Positions 54,458 to 63,806 of a stretch of DNA of 64,000 nt are shown piece after piece. Origin of the DNA: Bacillota bacterium. GTDB taxonomy: Bacteria; Bacillota; Sulfobacillia; Sulfobacillales; Sulfobacillaceae. The position numbers were made by a program, and so were the translations under genes. The first letter of the stretch is position 1, and the number at the start of each line of letters is the position of its first letter. The stretch lies in the NCBI GenBank assembly GCA_021841025.1, contig JAKBWA010000064.1, positions 97,287 through 161,286 on the forward strand, written 5' to 3'. A model generated the notes under the pieces. That model was not told where the DNA came from and made no database searches. It worked only from the letters and a program-made list of their open reading frames with translations.

Positions 54458-54728
54458 AAAAAAAATAGGCCCTATGTCCCTTAGGGACGAAGGCCTTGAC
54501 TTCTCCGTGGTACCACCCTATTGGCTAGTTACCTAGCCACTCTGCTGGCTGCTAGCACAGCCACTCCTCTATAACGGTAGGACTCCGGATTCTCTACTAG
54601 CAATTTCTTACGTTCGATTCACACTCATGGGGGTACGGTCTGGACTCAAAGCATCGGTTTACACCATCCACCGACTCTCTTTGCCTTTGACTTCCGACCC
54701 CTTCCCATTCATCGCTTTATCCTATTTT
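54458..54728 (-). promoter_or_regulatory. T-box leader of aroF-tyrA-aroA, probable tyrosine specifier (UAC)
   Basis: The minus-strand leader contains the T-box antiterminator core AGGGTGGTACCACGG, then a terminator built on AGGCC/GGCCT with a nested GTCCC/GGGAC stem and eight T. Stem I shows GAGAGTCGGTGG and the AAACCG segment. The lower helix ATGGG/CCCAT frames an internal loop GTACC; by alignment with the trp T-box in this window, the specifier is UAC (Tyr). Uncharged tRNA-Tyr should allow readthrough. Confidence 0.9.
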
Positions 54729-54734
54729 TTAGGG

Positions 54735-54763
54735 ATAATACCTCGTTGTAAAGCGAATGTCAA
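54735..54763 (-). promoter_or_regulatory. Promoter of the aroF T-box transcript
   Basis: TTGACA, 17 bases and TATTAT start only five bases beyond the trpA stop. The near-perfect match shows that aroF-tyrA-aroA is a separate transcription unit, not just read-through from the trp operon. Confidence 0.85.
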
Positions 54764-54767
54764 GACC

Positions 54768-55562
54768 TCAATTTGATAATGCTTGGCGCAAAGATGCAAC
54801 AAATTCCTGGGCCCTTTGGCTAGCCCGAGATCGATCTTGGTCAATGAGCCGCACCAGTGCGCTGCCAACAATCACACCATCCGCCATTTGGCCTACATAC
54901 GAAGCCTGTTCGGGTGTGGAAATTCCAAATCCTATGGCCAGTGGCAATGATACATACTGTTTGACCCGGTCAACAAGGACCTTCAACCCAGAATCGACAT
55001 CTTTTCGCACACCGGTCACCCCGGTTACGGATACCCCATATATAAATCCTGTGGCCTTCGCTAACGACGCAATATGGCGGTTTGTTGACGTTGGAGCAAC
55101 TAAGGGAATTAACGACATTCCCAACTCTTGGGTGTAATTGAACACTTCGCCACTTTCTGACCAGGGTAAGTCTGGAATGATGAGTCCTCTCACCCCACTA
55201 TCCCGCGCGGCTTCCAAAAATCTGCGCACCCCAAAATGAAACACAGGATTGAAATAAGTCAGGTAGACAATGGGTACACTGTAGGCGCTAAGGTCCGCGG
55301 TGATGCTCAAAATATCGCGAATTTTAACACCCTGGTTGAGGGCCTGGGTCGCAGCCTTCTGCAACACGGGACCATCCGCCAGGGGATCGGAGAAAGGAAT
55401 GCCGATCTCAATGATGTCCGCTCCTCCATCATTGAGTGCCCCAACCAGTTCCGGCAGATCTGTCAAGCTCGGGTGCCCAGCTGTTATATAAGGTATAAGC
55501 GCGACTCGCCGTTCCCTCTTGGTTCGTTTAAAGACTTCGGAAAGTGCAGTTCCCGCACTCAT
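54768..55562 (-). CDS. trpA: Tryptophan synthase alpha chain
   Basis: TrpA cleaves indole-3-glycerol phosphate to indole. Family signatures are IPYITAGHPSLTDLPELVGALNDGGADIIEIGIPFSDPLADGPVLQKA (catalytic Glu and Asp), GLIIPDLPWSESGE and PLAIGFGISTPEQA. Its 264 residues are normal. Its ATG shares one base with the trpB stop. It is the last gene of the trp operon. Confidence 0.98.
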   Translation of the reverse strand: MSAGTALSEVFKRTKRERRVALIPYITAGHPSLTDLPELVGALNDGGADIIEIGIPFSDPLADGPVLQKAATQALNQGVKIRDILSITADLSAYSVPIVYLTYFNPVFHFGVRRFLEAARDSGVRGLIIPDLPWSESGEVFNYTQELGMSLIPLVAPTSTNRHIASLAKATGFIYGVSVTGVTGVRKDVDSGLKVLVDRVKQYVSLPLAIGFGISTPEQASYVGQMADGVIVGSALVRLIDQDRSRASQRAQEFVASLRQALSN

Positions 55563-56761
55563 TATGGCTGACTCCCTTCATATTCACGCACCGACTCAAC
55601 ATCTTTATCTCCTCGTCCCGACAAATTAATAATAACTTTGGCATTTTGTCCTTTGAGATGATGTTGTGCCTTAATAACCCAGGCTACAGCGTGCGCGCTT
55701 TCCAAGGCAGGAATAATGCCCTCCAGCTCTGACAACCGATGAAAGGCGTCTAATGCCTCCTGATCCGTAATGGCCTGATATTGAGCCCGTCCTATGTCGT
55801 GAAAATATGCATGTTCCGGACCAACCCCAGGATAGTCAAGCCCTGCGGATACCGAGTGCGCAGGCATCACTTGACCGTCATCATCTTGCAACAGATAACT
55901 GAGACTGCCATGCAAAATGCCTTTAACGCCCACAGTAATAGTCGCCGCGTGTTTTCCGGTATCAATACCGGCTCCTGCAGCTTCTACCCCTATCAATGAT
56001 ACGGGGTCATTTCGAAAAGCATAGAATATCCCCATGGAATTCGAACCTCCGCCTACCGGGGCCACAATGTGCGTCGGCAATCCTCCCGTGAGTTCTTGAA
56101 ATTGAAGGCGGGCTTCCTGACCGATGACCGACTGAAAGTTTCTGACCATCATGGGATAGGGATGAGGTCCGACGACCGACCCAATAACGTAAAATGTCGT
56201 GCGCACATTCGTAACCCAGTCGCGAATGGCTTCGTTCGTCGCATCCTTCAACGTCCTAGATCCCGATGCTACCGGAATGACTTCAGTACCCAAAAGCTTC
56301 ATTCGGTAAACGTTTAAAGCCTGCCGCTTTACATCTTCTTCACCCATATACACTTGTGACTTCAGTCCAAACAATGCTGCTGCAGTCGCCGTAGCCACCC
56401 CATGTTGTCCGGCTCCGGTCTCGGCAATAATACGGGATTTGCCCATGCGTCGTGCCAGCAAAATCTGGCCAACAGTATTATTGATTTTATGGGCCCCCGT
56501 ATGATTCAAATCTTCGCGCTTCAAATACACGTCAAACCCTAAAGCTTCGCTAAGACGGTGCGCCTTGCGCAGTGGAGTAGGGCGGCCAACATAGTCCTTT
56601 AAAAGAGATGTAAATTCGAGGTGAAAATCCTGATCCTGCTGGGCCTGGGCATAGGCTTCGAACAACTCTTCGAGTGCGGGAATCAGAGTTTCCGGGACAT
56701 ATTGTCCTCCAAAAGGCCCGTAACGGCCACGATCATCCGGAACATCTTTCATCATTGCCAT
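55562..56761 (-). CDS. trpB: Tryptophan synthase beta chain
   Basis: TrpB joins indole and serine with [25 protein letters not shown] opens the protein, PLP Lys is in [16 protein letters not shown], and [20 protein letters not shown] and [14 protein letters not shown] follow. At 399 residues this is the standard TrpB1 form that partners TrpA, encoded next to it. It overlaps trpF by ten bases. Confidence 0.98.
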   Translation of the reverse strand: MAMMKDVPDDRGRYGPFGGQYVPETLIPALEELFEAYAQAQQDQDFHLEFTSLLKDYVGRPTPLRKAHRLSEALGFDVYLKREDLNHTGAHKINNTVGQILLARRMGKSRIIAETGAGQHGVATATAAALFGLKSQVYMGEEDVKRQALNVYRMKLLGTEVIPVASGSRTLKDATNEAIRDWVTNVRTTFYVIGSVVGPHPYPMMVRNFQSVIGQEARLQFQELTGGLPTHIVAPVGGGSNSMGIFYAFRNDPVSLIGVEAAGAGIDTGKHAATITVGVKGILHGSLSYLLQDDDGQVMPAHSVSAGLDYPGVGPEHAYFHDIGRAQYQAITDQEALDAFHRLSELEGIIPALESAHAVAWVIKAQHHLKGQNAKVIINLSGRGDKDVESVREYEGSQP

Positions 56762-57315
56762 TGTTTGGCCTCCTTAATGAACTGCCGAATTTTTATGAGA
56801 TCCTTAACTCCATCCGTTTCAACGCCGCTGGAGACGTCGACTCCATTGGGTTGCAGTCTCTGAACGACACTGCGTACATTGTCGGGCATTAATCCTCCTG
56901 CAATCCAAAACGGCTGGGAACACGCCGGCCGCTGCCAGTCCCATGCCTGGCCTTTTCCGGGTTCTGGCCCATCTGTGAGGATGATGTCAGCATCTTGTTC
57001 AACTGTTGTCGCAATGGCTTTGAGGCCATAATCATGAACAGCATGGATCCAATTAAAATCCGTTTCTCCATGATGTTGAAATGCCCATAAAGGCACTCGC
57101 TCCAAAACCTTCTCGAACATATCCCGACTCATATGCCGAGCCACGGCAACAAACCGAATCCACGGTAATGATGTGACAATGTCACGGGCTTGCTCCAAAG
57201 AGATCTGGCGGGGGCTTGATGTGAGTACTAATCCGATATAATCTGCTCCCGCCTCGTATGCGGCTAGTGCCGTGCTAACATCTTTTACACCGCAAATCTT
57301 GACTTCAGGCGTCAC
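56752..57315 (-). CDS. trpF: Phosphoribosylanthranilate isomerase
   Basis: TrpF isomerises PRA to Cd[37 protein letters not shown] holds the catalytic Cys and the family barrel start; [28 protein letters not shown] and [15 protein letters not shown] complete it. At 187 residues it is on the short side. It overlaps trpC by 11 and trpB by 10 bases. Confidence 0.96.
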   Translation of the reverse strand: MTPEVKICGVKDVSTALAAYEAGADYIGLVLTSSPRQISLEQARDIVTSLPWIRFVAVARHMSRDMFEKVLERVPLWAFQHHGETDFNWIHAVHDYGLKAIATTVEQDADIILTDGPEPGKGQAWDWQRPACSQPFWIAGGLMPDNVRSVVQRLQPNGVDVSSGVETDGVKDLIKIRQFIKEAKQWQ

Positions 57316-58075
57316 CTTGAAGAACCTCCAACAAATTCCCCCCCCGCATTAAATGCTCACCAACCAGTATTCCAGAGTATCCGTGATTAATGATCTGCTC
57401 AACGTCCCGGTAAGACTGAATGCCGCTTTCACTGATTTTCACTATATTAGAGGGAATGTGTGCAGCCATATTCAGTGAAAAATCAAGATGCGTATCAAAA
57501 CTGTCCAGATCGCGATTATTTACCCCTAAGATATCGGGTTCAATCGCCATAGCCCGGTCCAGTTCTGCCGAGGCATGGATCTCCACCAAAATTTCGAGAT
57601 CAACATCACGGGCGGCCTGGGCCAAATCTCTCAAAAGCAGGTCATCAACGATGCGAACAATAATTAATACGGCATCAGCCCCAATAGCCCGACTCTCAAA
57701 AATCTGCACAGGATCCAATACAAAATCCTTGCGCAAAACCGGCACACTCACAGCCTCCTTAACATTTTCCAAATGATGATTATCTCCAGCGAAAAATTCC
57801 GGTTCCGTCAATACAGATATTCCGTGGGCCCCTCGGCCTTCATATCCTTGGGCCTGAGTCACGGGGTCATAGGTTCTGGTCAACCAACCTTTAGAGGGGG
57901 ATTTCTGTTTGCATTCAGCGATAATACCTAAAGGCATGGACTCATGGGCGCGAATTGCTTGCGACAAAAAACGTCTGACTCGTGGTTGCTTCGCGACGTG
58001 ATATAATGACGCCTCACGATTTCGCAACGCCTCGACCCGTCCTCGGACAGATTGAACAATCTGATCGAGAAACAT
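57305..58075 (-). CDS. trpC: Indole-3-glycerol phosphate synthase
   Basis: TrpC closes the indole ring. Signatures are IIAECKQKSPSKGWLTRTYDPVTQAQGYE (catalytic Glu/Lys), ISVLTEPEFFAGDNHHLENVKEAVSVPVLRKDFVLDPVQIFESRAIGADAVLII and LGVNNRDLDSFDTHLD. It has 256 residues and lies two bases after trpD. Confidence 0.97.
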   Translation of the reverse strand: MFLDQIVQSVRGRVEALRNREASLYHVAKQPRVRRFLSQAIRAHESMPLGIIAECKQKSPSKGWLTRTYDPVTQAQGYEGRGAHGISVLTEPEFFAGDNHHLENVKEAVSVPVLRKDFVLDPVQIFESRAIGADAVLIIVRIVDDLLLRDLAQAARDVDLEILVEIHASAELDRAMAIEPDILGVNNRDLDSFDTHLDFSLNMAAHIPSNIVKISESGIQSYRDVEQIINHGYSGILVGEHLMRGGNLLEVLQGDA

Positions 58076-58077
58076 AT

Positions 58078-59124
58078 CTATGCCTCCTGCTCTTCTTGTT
58101 GTCGGCTTCGTGCAATCAGTTCCTCCACGACACCGCGAGCCCGGCCGCTTGTGATTGATTCTCTGGCCAGAGCCACACCGCTTTGGGGAGAATCAGCGGC
58201 CCCGCACGCGTAAAGAGAAACTCCCGTGTTGGCCAAGACTATGTCCAAATAAGGTCCCGGTTGTCCTTGCAGAACTTCATAACATATCTTAGCGTTTATC
58301 GCCGGATCCCCACCGCGAAAGGCTTCCTTAGGATAGGATGGCAGTCCTAGATCACTAGGTTCCCATTGTCCGAACTGCACCGAATCTCCCTCTGTCAGAC
58401 CATAGAGGGTAGGGCCAGATAAAGAGACTTCATCCAGTCCGCCTGATCCATAGACCACTACAGCCCTTTTCAATCCCAAGCGGGACATAACTTCCGTCAC
58501 CGGCCTTACCCAAGACTCCGAAAAAACCCCCAGCAGCTGGTATTCAGGATGGGCGGGATTGGTCAACGGCCCCAGCAAATTGAAAACAGTGCGCACGCCC
58601 AGTTCTTTGCGAGGCTGCGCCGCAAATTTCATCGACGTGTGCATTTGCTGAGCAAATAAAAAGCCAAAGCCCACTTCATCAACTAGCCGGGCCACTTCTC
58701 CAGGACTCTGATTTATACGAATTCCGAGTGCTTCCAACAAGTCGGCGCTGCCACTTTTCGAAGTTGCCGAACGATTTCCGTGCTTAGCCACGTGAACACC
58801 ACATCCAGCCGCCACAAACGCCGACACCGTGGACACGTTAAAAGTAAACGAACGATCTCCGCCGGTTCCACAAGTGTCCAGCACAGGCCTTGTCTTTACT
58901 TGAACGGGGGTGGCATGGGCACGCATGGCTCGAGCAAATCCGGTCAGTTCATCAACTGTTTCTCCCCGAATTGCCAAAGCCATTAGAATGCCCGAAACCT
59001 GAACAGGAGTTGCCGCTCCATTCATTATTGCGTCCATTAAGGCGTAGGCCTCATTCTCGTCGAGCTTTCCGCCTTGACTCAGAACAACTAAATTCTGACG
59101 AATCAATTCTTCACCGCTGTTCAT
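58078..59124 (-). CDS. trpD: Anthranilate phosphoribosyltransferase
   Basis: TrpD transfers phosphoribose from PRPP to anthranilate. DTCGTGGDRSFTFNVSTVSAFVAAGCGVHVAKHGNRSATSKSGSADLLEALG carries the PRPP-binding GTGGD and the NRS motif; VFNLLGPLTNPAHPEYQLLGV follows. It is 348 residues and stand-alone (not fused to TrpG). Its ATG overlaps the trpG stop by four bases. Confidence 0.98.
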   Translation of the reverse strand: MNSGEELIRQNLVVLSQGGKLDENEAYALMDAIMNGAATPVQVSGILMALAIRGETVDELTGFARAMRAHATPVQVKTRPVLDTCGTGGDRSFTFNVSTVSAFVAAGCGVHVAKHGNRSATSKSGSADLLEALGIRINQSPGEVARLVDEVGFGFLFAQQMHTSMKFAAQPRKELGVRTVFNLLGPLTNPAHPEYQLLGVFSESWVRPVTEVMSRLGLKRAVVVYGSGGLDEVSLSGPTLYGLTEGDSVQFGQWEPSDLGLPSYPKEAFRGGDPAINAKICYEVLQGQPGPYLDIVLANTGVSLYACGAADSPQSGVALARESITSGRARGVVEELIARSRQQEEQEA

Positions 59125-59729
59125 AACGATTGCTCTCCTTGATAACCAGACTTGAGTGTATCCGACAAGGTGAGGAAGTTTCGCAATATGTCAAACCCCA
59201 GAGGGGTTAGCACCGACTCTGGATGAAATTGAATACCAAACACCGGATGTACCTGGTGGCGAATCGCCATTATCGTTCCGTCACTGCTCGATGCCGTGAT
59301 TTCTAGTTCCTGCACTCCGTCCACATTCACTGCCAGAGAGTGATAGCGACCTGCCACAAATCCCTGGGGAAGTCCCCTAAAAATATCCTGTTCGTTATGA
59401 AAAATCTTATCTTCCTTACCGTGCATTAAACGTACCGCCGGTTCAATTTCGCCTCCATAGGCGTAGGCAATGGCCTGGTGTCCTAGGCAAACACCCAATA
59501 TCGGTATCGTGGCACCTAGATGAGCAATGACATCCACCATAATACCGGCATCTTCCGGACGACCTGGCCCTGGGGAGAGAACTATGCGTGATGGTTCCAG
59601 TTGTCTAATCTCTTCAACACTTACTTCGTCGTTGCGCACAACCCGCACATCGTTGCCCAGAATGCCCAGATACTGTACCAAGTTGTAGGTAAACGAATCG
59701 TAATTATCCAGAACAAGAATCACAGCCAT
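59121..59729 (-). CDS. trpG: Anthranilate/aminodeoxychorismate synthase glutaminase component
   Basis: The class I glutamine amidotransferase reads LVLDNYDSFTYNLVQYLG, then LSPGPGRPEDAG, the catalytic Cys in LGVCLGHQAIAYAYGG and His-Glu in FGIQFHPESVLTP. It supplies ammonia to TrpE and in many Firmicutes also to PabB. It has 202 residues. GAGGAGG stands before the ATG inside the trpE end (10-base overlap). Confidence 0.97.
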   Translation of the reverse strand: MAVILVLDNYDSFTYNLVQYLGILGNDVRVVRNDEVSVEEIRQLEPSRIVLSPGPGRPEDAGIMVDVIAHLGATIPILGVCLGHQAIAYAYGGEIEPAVRLMHGKEDKIFHNEQDIFRGLPQGFVAGRYHSLAVNVDGVQELEITASSSDGTIMAIRHQVHPVFGIQFHPESVLTPLGFDILRNFLTLSDTLKSGYQGEQSL

Positions 59730-61159
59730 TCCTCCTCGCTGGAATGAAGTACGGAAAGAGCCGCAGCAGCCTTGTTCATTGATTCCTGAAATTCAAATTC
59801 CACTTCAGAGTCAGCCACAATTCCCCCGCCGGCCTGCACTGTGACACTATCCCCCATGATGTCTAGTGTTCTAATGGTAATACAGGCATCCAGATTTCCC
59901 CGGTGTGAAAAATATCCCACCACTCCGCCATACGATCCGCGCGCCTCGGGTTCCAATTCTTCAATGATCTCCATGGCGCGGATTTTTGGCGCTCCGGTTA
60001 AGGTGCCCGCCGGAAAACATGCAGCTAGAGCATCTAAAGCATCGAAACCTGGTTTCAGTTGTCCTTGAATTTCGGATACAATGTGCATGACATGGGAATA
60101 AATCTCTTTCGTCATGAATTGCGAGACAGTAATAGAACCATACTCGCAGACACGCCCCAGGTCGTTACGTGCTAAATCAACCAACATCACGTGTTCCGCT
60201 TTTTCTTTGGGGTCATTAATTAAATCATTCCACAAGCGCTCGTCCTCTTGGGAATTTCCTCCTCTTCTGCGAGTTCCCGCAATCGGACGGTTCATTGCTA
60301 TATTGTCTGTCACCCGCACTAATGCTTCCGGCGACGACCCCGCCAGGGTTCGGCGCGGCGTCTCCAAATAAAACAAATAAGGGGACGGATTCACGTGCCG
60401 CAATTTGCGGTACAAAGAAAACGGGTCACCCGCAATTCGAGTAGTTAATGCTTGAGATAATACCGCTTGAAAAATATCACCGGCCACAATGTAGTCCTTA
60501 GTGCGCTCAATCATATTATGGTAATAATCCTGCGTCATATTTGACTTCATCGGCGTTAACTGTCTAATATGCGGTTCAGCCAGCATCAGAGGCTGCCTTA
60601 ACGCGTCCAATAAAATTTCCATTCTTGTGAATGCCTGGTCCAATTGATCCCGCACAGATTCCACCACAACTGCCACCTCTTGCTTACGATGATCAAAAGC
60701 AACCACCGCTTTCGGCCACACCCATTCCCATTCAGGACCGCGTTTGGCGTGGCGCCGAGGAAGGTTTTCCAAATGGCGTATCCAATCATAACCGAAATAG
60801 CCAATGGCCCCTCCAACATATGGCCACTTAACATCTTCAGGTACGGCAATACGCTGGCGATATTGCTGGCGCCTAATCAATTCGAGCGGATCATCAGCCA
60901 CTTCAGTTCCTTCTGGCCCGACTAGCACAGCTTGCCCATCTGCCTCAAGAAGCCGGGCCCACTCGCCAATGGCAATAAATGAGTACCGGGCAACTTTGTC
61001 ATCCCCTTCAACACTTTCCAATAATGTGTGAGCCCCAAAAGGGCGCAACCGCAAGAAAGCAGAAATCGGAGTAATTTGATCCACCGCAAAGTGTCTTGCG
61101 ATGGCAACATGTTCCAGATCCGGACTATCCCATATTTCGTTGTGGCCGATTCGGTCCAT
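59720..61159 (-). CDS. trpE: Anthranilate synthase component I
   Basis: TrpE makes anthranilate from chorismate. The chorismate-binding domain shows SSPEALVRV, IAGTRRRGGNSQEDERLWNDLINDPKEKAEHVMLVDLARNDLGRVC, TLTGAPKIRAMEIIEELEPEARGSYGGVVGYF and IRTLDIMGDSVTVQAGGGIVADS. The N-terminal domain should hold the Trp-feedback site (LLESVEGDDKVARYSFIAIG). It has 479 residues and follows the trp T-box. The ribosome-binding site GGAAGG is well placed. Confidence 0.97.
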   Translation of the reverse strand: MDRIGHNEIWDSPDLEHVAIARHFAVDQITPISAFLRLRPFGAHTLLESVEGDDKVARYSFIAIGEWARLLEADGQAVLVGPEGTEVADDPLELIRRQQYRQRIAVPEDVKWPYVGGAIGYFGYDWIRHLENLPRRHAKRGPEWEWVWPKAVVAFDHRKQEVAVVVESVRDQLDQAFTRMEILLDALRQPLMLAEPHIRQLTPMKSNMTQDYYHNMIERTKDYIVAGDIFQAVLSQALTTRIAGDPFSLYRKLRHVNPSPYLFYLETPRRTLAGSSPEALVRVTDNIAMNRPIAGTRRRGGNSQEDERLWNDLINDPKEKAEHVMLVDLARNDLGRVCEYGSITVSQFMTKEIYSHVMHIVSEIQGQLKPGFDALDALAACFPAGTLTGAPKIRAMEIIEELEPEARGSYGGVVGYFSHRGNLDACITIRTLDIMGDSVTVQAGGGIVADSEVEFEFQESMNKAAAALSVLHSSEEEWL

Positions 61160-61204
61160 CCGGCTACCCTTCCTTTCCTCAGTTCCACGCTGTAAAAGTC
61201 ATTT

Positions 61205-61490
61205 ATAACAAAAAATAACCTTCAACCCTATGCTAAGGGACGAAGGCCTCTCCGTGGTGCCACCCTATTTTAGACTACTGAAGTCTCTTGTTTCCATACG
61301 GGTATCTCAACCGATATGGCTTCTTTGATAACGGTAGAAGAACCCGGCCAAGTCTACTCAATTTCGATTGGCTGCTCATGGGCCCATTCTCACGCAATCC
61401 CCTTATCGGCCTCTCACCAACACCGACTCGCTAAAAAGGTTACTCGGTGATACTCTTCCCATTCATCGCTAATAGTGATTATTAATATTT
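61205..61490 (-). promoter_or_regulatory. T-box leader of the trp operon, tryptophan specifier (UGG)
   Basis: The minus strand has the antiterminator core TAGGGTGGCACCACGG followed by a terminator (CCTTC-GT-CCCT / AGGG-TT-GAAGG, then TTATTTTTT). In stem I the helix ATGGG/CCCAT encloses AAGAGTA on one side and GAGAATGGG on the other; the specifier in GAA-TGG is UGG, tryptophan, matching the operon. GCGAGTCGGTGTTGGTG forms the AG-bulge region. Uncharged tRNA-Trp should stabilise the antiterminator. Confidence 0.94.
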
Positions 61491-61497
61491 TAAATTC

Positions 61498-61526
61498 ATT
61501 TTACGGATTTTCCTTTTCAATGTCAA
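61498..61526 (-). promoter_or_regulatory. Promoter of the trp operon
   Basis: TTGACA, 17 bases and TAAAAT on the minus strand place the start near 61491, at the 5' end of the T-box. The layout mirrors the aroF leader promoter. Confidence 0.85.
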
Positions 61527-61715
61527 TGCTACTATAGCCCACTCAGAAGTAATTTCGGGTATCCGGGATTTGTGATTGGTGTCAGATAATTCAGTCTGCG
61601 CAACATGCCGTGCTAAAAACGGGGTTTGTAATGGATCGTAATGGATCGTTGGTGATTGTCATGGTAAAGTAAAGACGGATTTTATGATGGATGCAATAAC
61701 GAATCTGGAGGCTTC

Positions 61716-63074
61716 ATGCATGGTCGTATGGCGGCACCCGTGCCGAACCTGCTCAACTTGCCCGACTACCGCATCATCACGGTGGATGAAACCGATGACG
61801 CCTACCATATTGCCGCCGAGACTCTGGTAGCCCCGAGGATGTGTTCCCATTGTGACGGCACGGCCATCGTGGGTTATGGCCGTCGTGAGCAATGGATTCG
61901 GGATCTGCCCATGCATGGGAAGCGCGTGGGTCTCTATTTTCAAACGCGCCGCTTTCGCTGTAAAGCGTGTGGGAAGACCTTTTACGAGGATTTGCCCAGC
62001 GTGGATACCCAGCGGTTTATGACGGAACGGTTAGTCGCCTGGATCGGACCGGCGGCTATCCGACAGCCCTTTGCCCACGTGGCGCAGGAGGTGGGTGTCT
62101 CCGAACGGACGGTCCGCGATATTTTCCACGATCATGTGACCGCATTAGAAGCGCATCGTCAGGTCGAGACTCCGCAATGGCTGGGTCTCGATGAAATCCA
62201 CCTCATCCGTCCTCGGGGCGTGGTGACCAACGTCCAAGAATGTACGCTGGTCGATTTGCTGGTGAACCGCAATAAGGAGACCGTGACGGCGTACCTCATG
62301 CGATTGCCGCATCGACAGCGCGTGCAACTGGTGACGATGGACATGTGGCGCCCCTACCAGGAGGCCGTCCAGGCGGCCCTCCCGCAGGCCACCGTGGTCA
62401 TTGACAAGTTCCATGTGCTCAAGATGGCCAATGCCGCCGTGGACCGGGTGCGCAAGCAACTCCGGGAGGCGCTGACGCCGGCCCAGCGCCGGGGACTCAT
62501 GCACGATCGATTCGTCCTCCTCAAACGGGAGGCCGACCTGACCGACCGGGAAGCCTTGCTCCTCTCCACGTGGGTCAAAAACTATCCGGTTCTGGGCGAG
62601 ATCCATCGCTTGAAGGAATCATTCTTCGGGCTCTATGATTGCGCCAGTGCCGCCGAGGCTCGATCCTATTATCAGACGTGGGAGCAGTCACTCACGCCCG
62701 ACCAACGCGCCGCCTTTGCGGAGGTGCTGACCGCTTGGCGGCACTGGGAGACGCATATCGTGGCGTACTTTGATCATCCGGTGACGAACGCGTATACCGA
62801 GAGTCTTAATAATCTCATCCGCGCGACGGATCGTCTGGGGCGCGGCTATAGCTTCGCGGCCTTGCGCGCGAAGATGCTCTGGGCCGAAGGGGTCAACAAA
62901 ACGCGTCAGCGCCCGCTAGCACGGCAAAGTCCGTTCCGGGAGCAATTACCGCCTATCGGTAATGCCCAATTCGCACGGCCCACCATCATGGGGTCCGACG
63001 TGTCGACGGTTCCGGTCGACGTCGGGGTTGATATGGTGGCATTGAGTCGGCAGTTGGAGACGGGGCAGTTGTAA
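61716..63074 (+). CDS. ISL3-family transposase
   Basis: The N terminus has a zinc-finger region (CSHCDGTAIVGYGRREQWIRDLP...FRCKACGKTFYEDLP) and an HTH (VAQEVGVSERTVRDIFHDHV). A DDE domain follows: Asp in WLGLDEIHLI, Asp in VTMDMWRPYQEAV with VVIDKFHVLKMAN, and Glu in TNAYTESLNNLIRATDRLGRGYSF. This is the full ISL3 layout in 452 residues, so the gene looks intact. Its GC content looks higher than that of neighbouring host genes. Terminal repeats could not be placed by eye; a 10-base tandem (taatggatcg, twice) lies upstream near 61630. Confidence 0.9.
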   Translation: MHGRMAAPVPNLLNLPDYRIITVDETDDAYHIAAETLVAPRMCSHCDGTAIVGYGRREQWIRDLPMHGKRVGLYFQTRRFRCKACGKTFYEDLPSVDTQRFMTERLVAWIGPAAIRQPFAHVAQEVGVSERTVRDIFHDHVTALEAHRQVETPQWLGLDEIHLIRPRGVVTNVQECTLVDLLVNRNKETVTAYLMRLPHRQRVQLVTMDMWRPYQEAVQAALPQATVVIDKFHVLKMANAAVDRVRKQLREALTPAQRRGLMHDRFVLLKREADLTDREALLLSTWVKNYPVLGEIHRLKESFFGLYDCASAAEARSYYQTWEQSLTPDQRAAFAEVLTAWRHWETHIVAYFDHPVTNAYTESLNNLIRATDRLGRGYSFAALRAKMLWAEGVNKTRQRPLARQSPFREQLPPIGNAQFARPTIMGSDVSTVPVDVGVDMVALSRQLETGQL

Positions 63075-63200
63075 CGCATCGATTCGGATAATCCGTCACA
63101 GTGGTCTACTAACGTAATATAGAACGCCTAATGAATGTCTGGTAGGCAAAAAGCGGCCTTGAGATTTGCTTCTTCGGCGAGTTGCTGTTTGCGTCGCGTT

Positions 63201-63515
63201 CTAACGACCCGGTTCGCTTACGGCTGCAATCCACAAGGCCTGGTGATCAACGATGGCTTGTCCTGATGTGGGTTTTTGCGGAACCCACATCGCCGCAATC
63301 ACAAGGGCTTTCACATTCGGCCAAACGCTCGTATGCGGATCCACAATCAACAAGCCACTCGAATCTAACTTGCAGCCGCGACCCGAGGGATAGGTCACGT
63401 TGACCGAACAACTAGCAAACACCATGCCTGGCGTCACCGGTGAACCCTTTTCCACCCCCTCAGGAAACATGACACACGCGATCGCTCCCTGGTAGAGTAA
63501 ATCCGAGCACCGCAT
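63201..63515 (-). pseudogene. Possible gene remnant cut by the IS3-type element
   Basis: The minus-strand frame gives GSPVTPGMVFASCSVNVTYPSGRGCKLDSSGLLIVDPHTSVWPNVKALVIAAMWVPQKP, which reads like a folded beta-rich protein rather than random sequence, but no family is recognised. Its apparent start lies in the leader of the IS3 orfA and lacks a good ribosome-binding site, so it may be the 3' part of a gene truncated by the insertion. It could also be a chance ORF. Confidence 0.3.
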
Positions 63516-63536
63516 TCCACGAGGAGGAGGGTCTTT

Positions 63537-63806
63537 ATGAGTCAAACCTATTCATCAGAATTGAAGGAACAGGTGGTGCAGGAAGTCAGCGAGACCCACA
63601 ACGCGACGCGGGTCGCTCGACGCCATCCACTCCCGCCCGGGATGGTGCGCCGATGGGCTCGGGAAGCTCGTCAACGCCGGGAAGACCATGCCGAGGGATT
63701 GACGCCGGCGCAGGAAATTGCGCAACTAAAACGTTTGGTGATTGAGCGCGATCGGCCAATCATGGTGTTGCAAGATGCTCTCCGAAAAAAAGGGCTCCGT
63801 CCGTGA
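63537..63806 (+). CDS. IS3-family transposase OrfA
   Basis: The 89 residues read YSSELKEQVVQEVSETHNATRVARRHPLPPGMVRRWAREARQRR (HTH) and then a leucine-zipper-like tail (EIAQLKRLVIERDRPIMVLQDALRKKG), typical of IS3 OrfA. GAGGAGGAGGG precedes the ATG. At its end, A7 (63785-63791) in the frame CGA AAA AAA GGG is a classic slippery site. Confidence 0.88.
   Translation: MSQTYSSELKEQVVQEVSETHNATRVARRHPLPPGMVRRWAREARQRREDHAEGLTPAQEIAQLKRLVIERDRPIMVLQDALRKKGLRP
63785..63794 (+). promoter_or_regulatory. Programmed -1 frameshift site of the IS3-type element
   Basis: Seven A followed by GGG lie in phase for slippage from the orfA frame to frame -1, which is open into orfB (reading KKRAPSVSEWC). This would make the OrfAB fusion transposase. 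Confidence 0.7.

Noticed and set aside
54426-54767. Classical leader-peptide attenuator for aromatic genes
   Set aside because: No short ORF with aromatic codon runs was found; T-box core sequences explain the region fully.
62145-62606. 153-residue minus-strand ORF
   Set aside because: It is antisense to the ISL3 transposase; high GC content produces long shadow frames.
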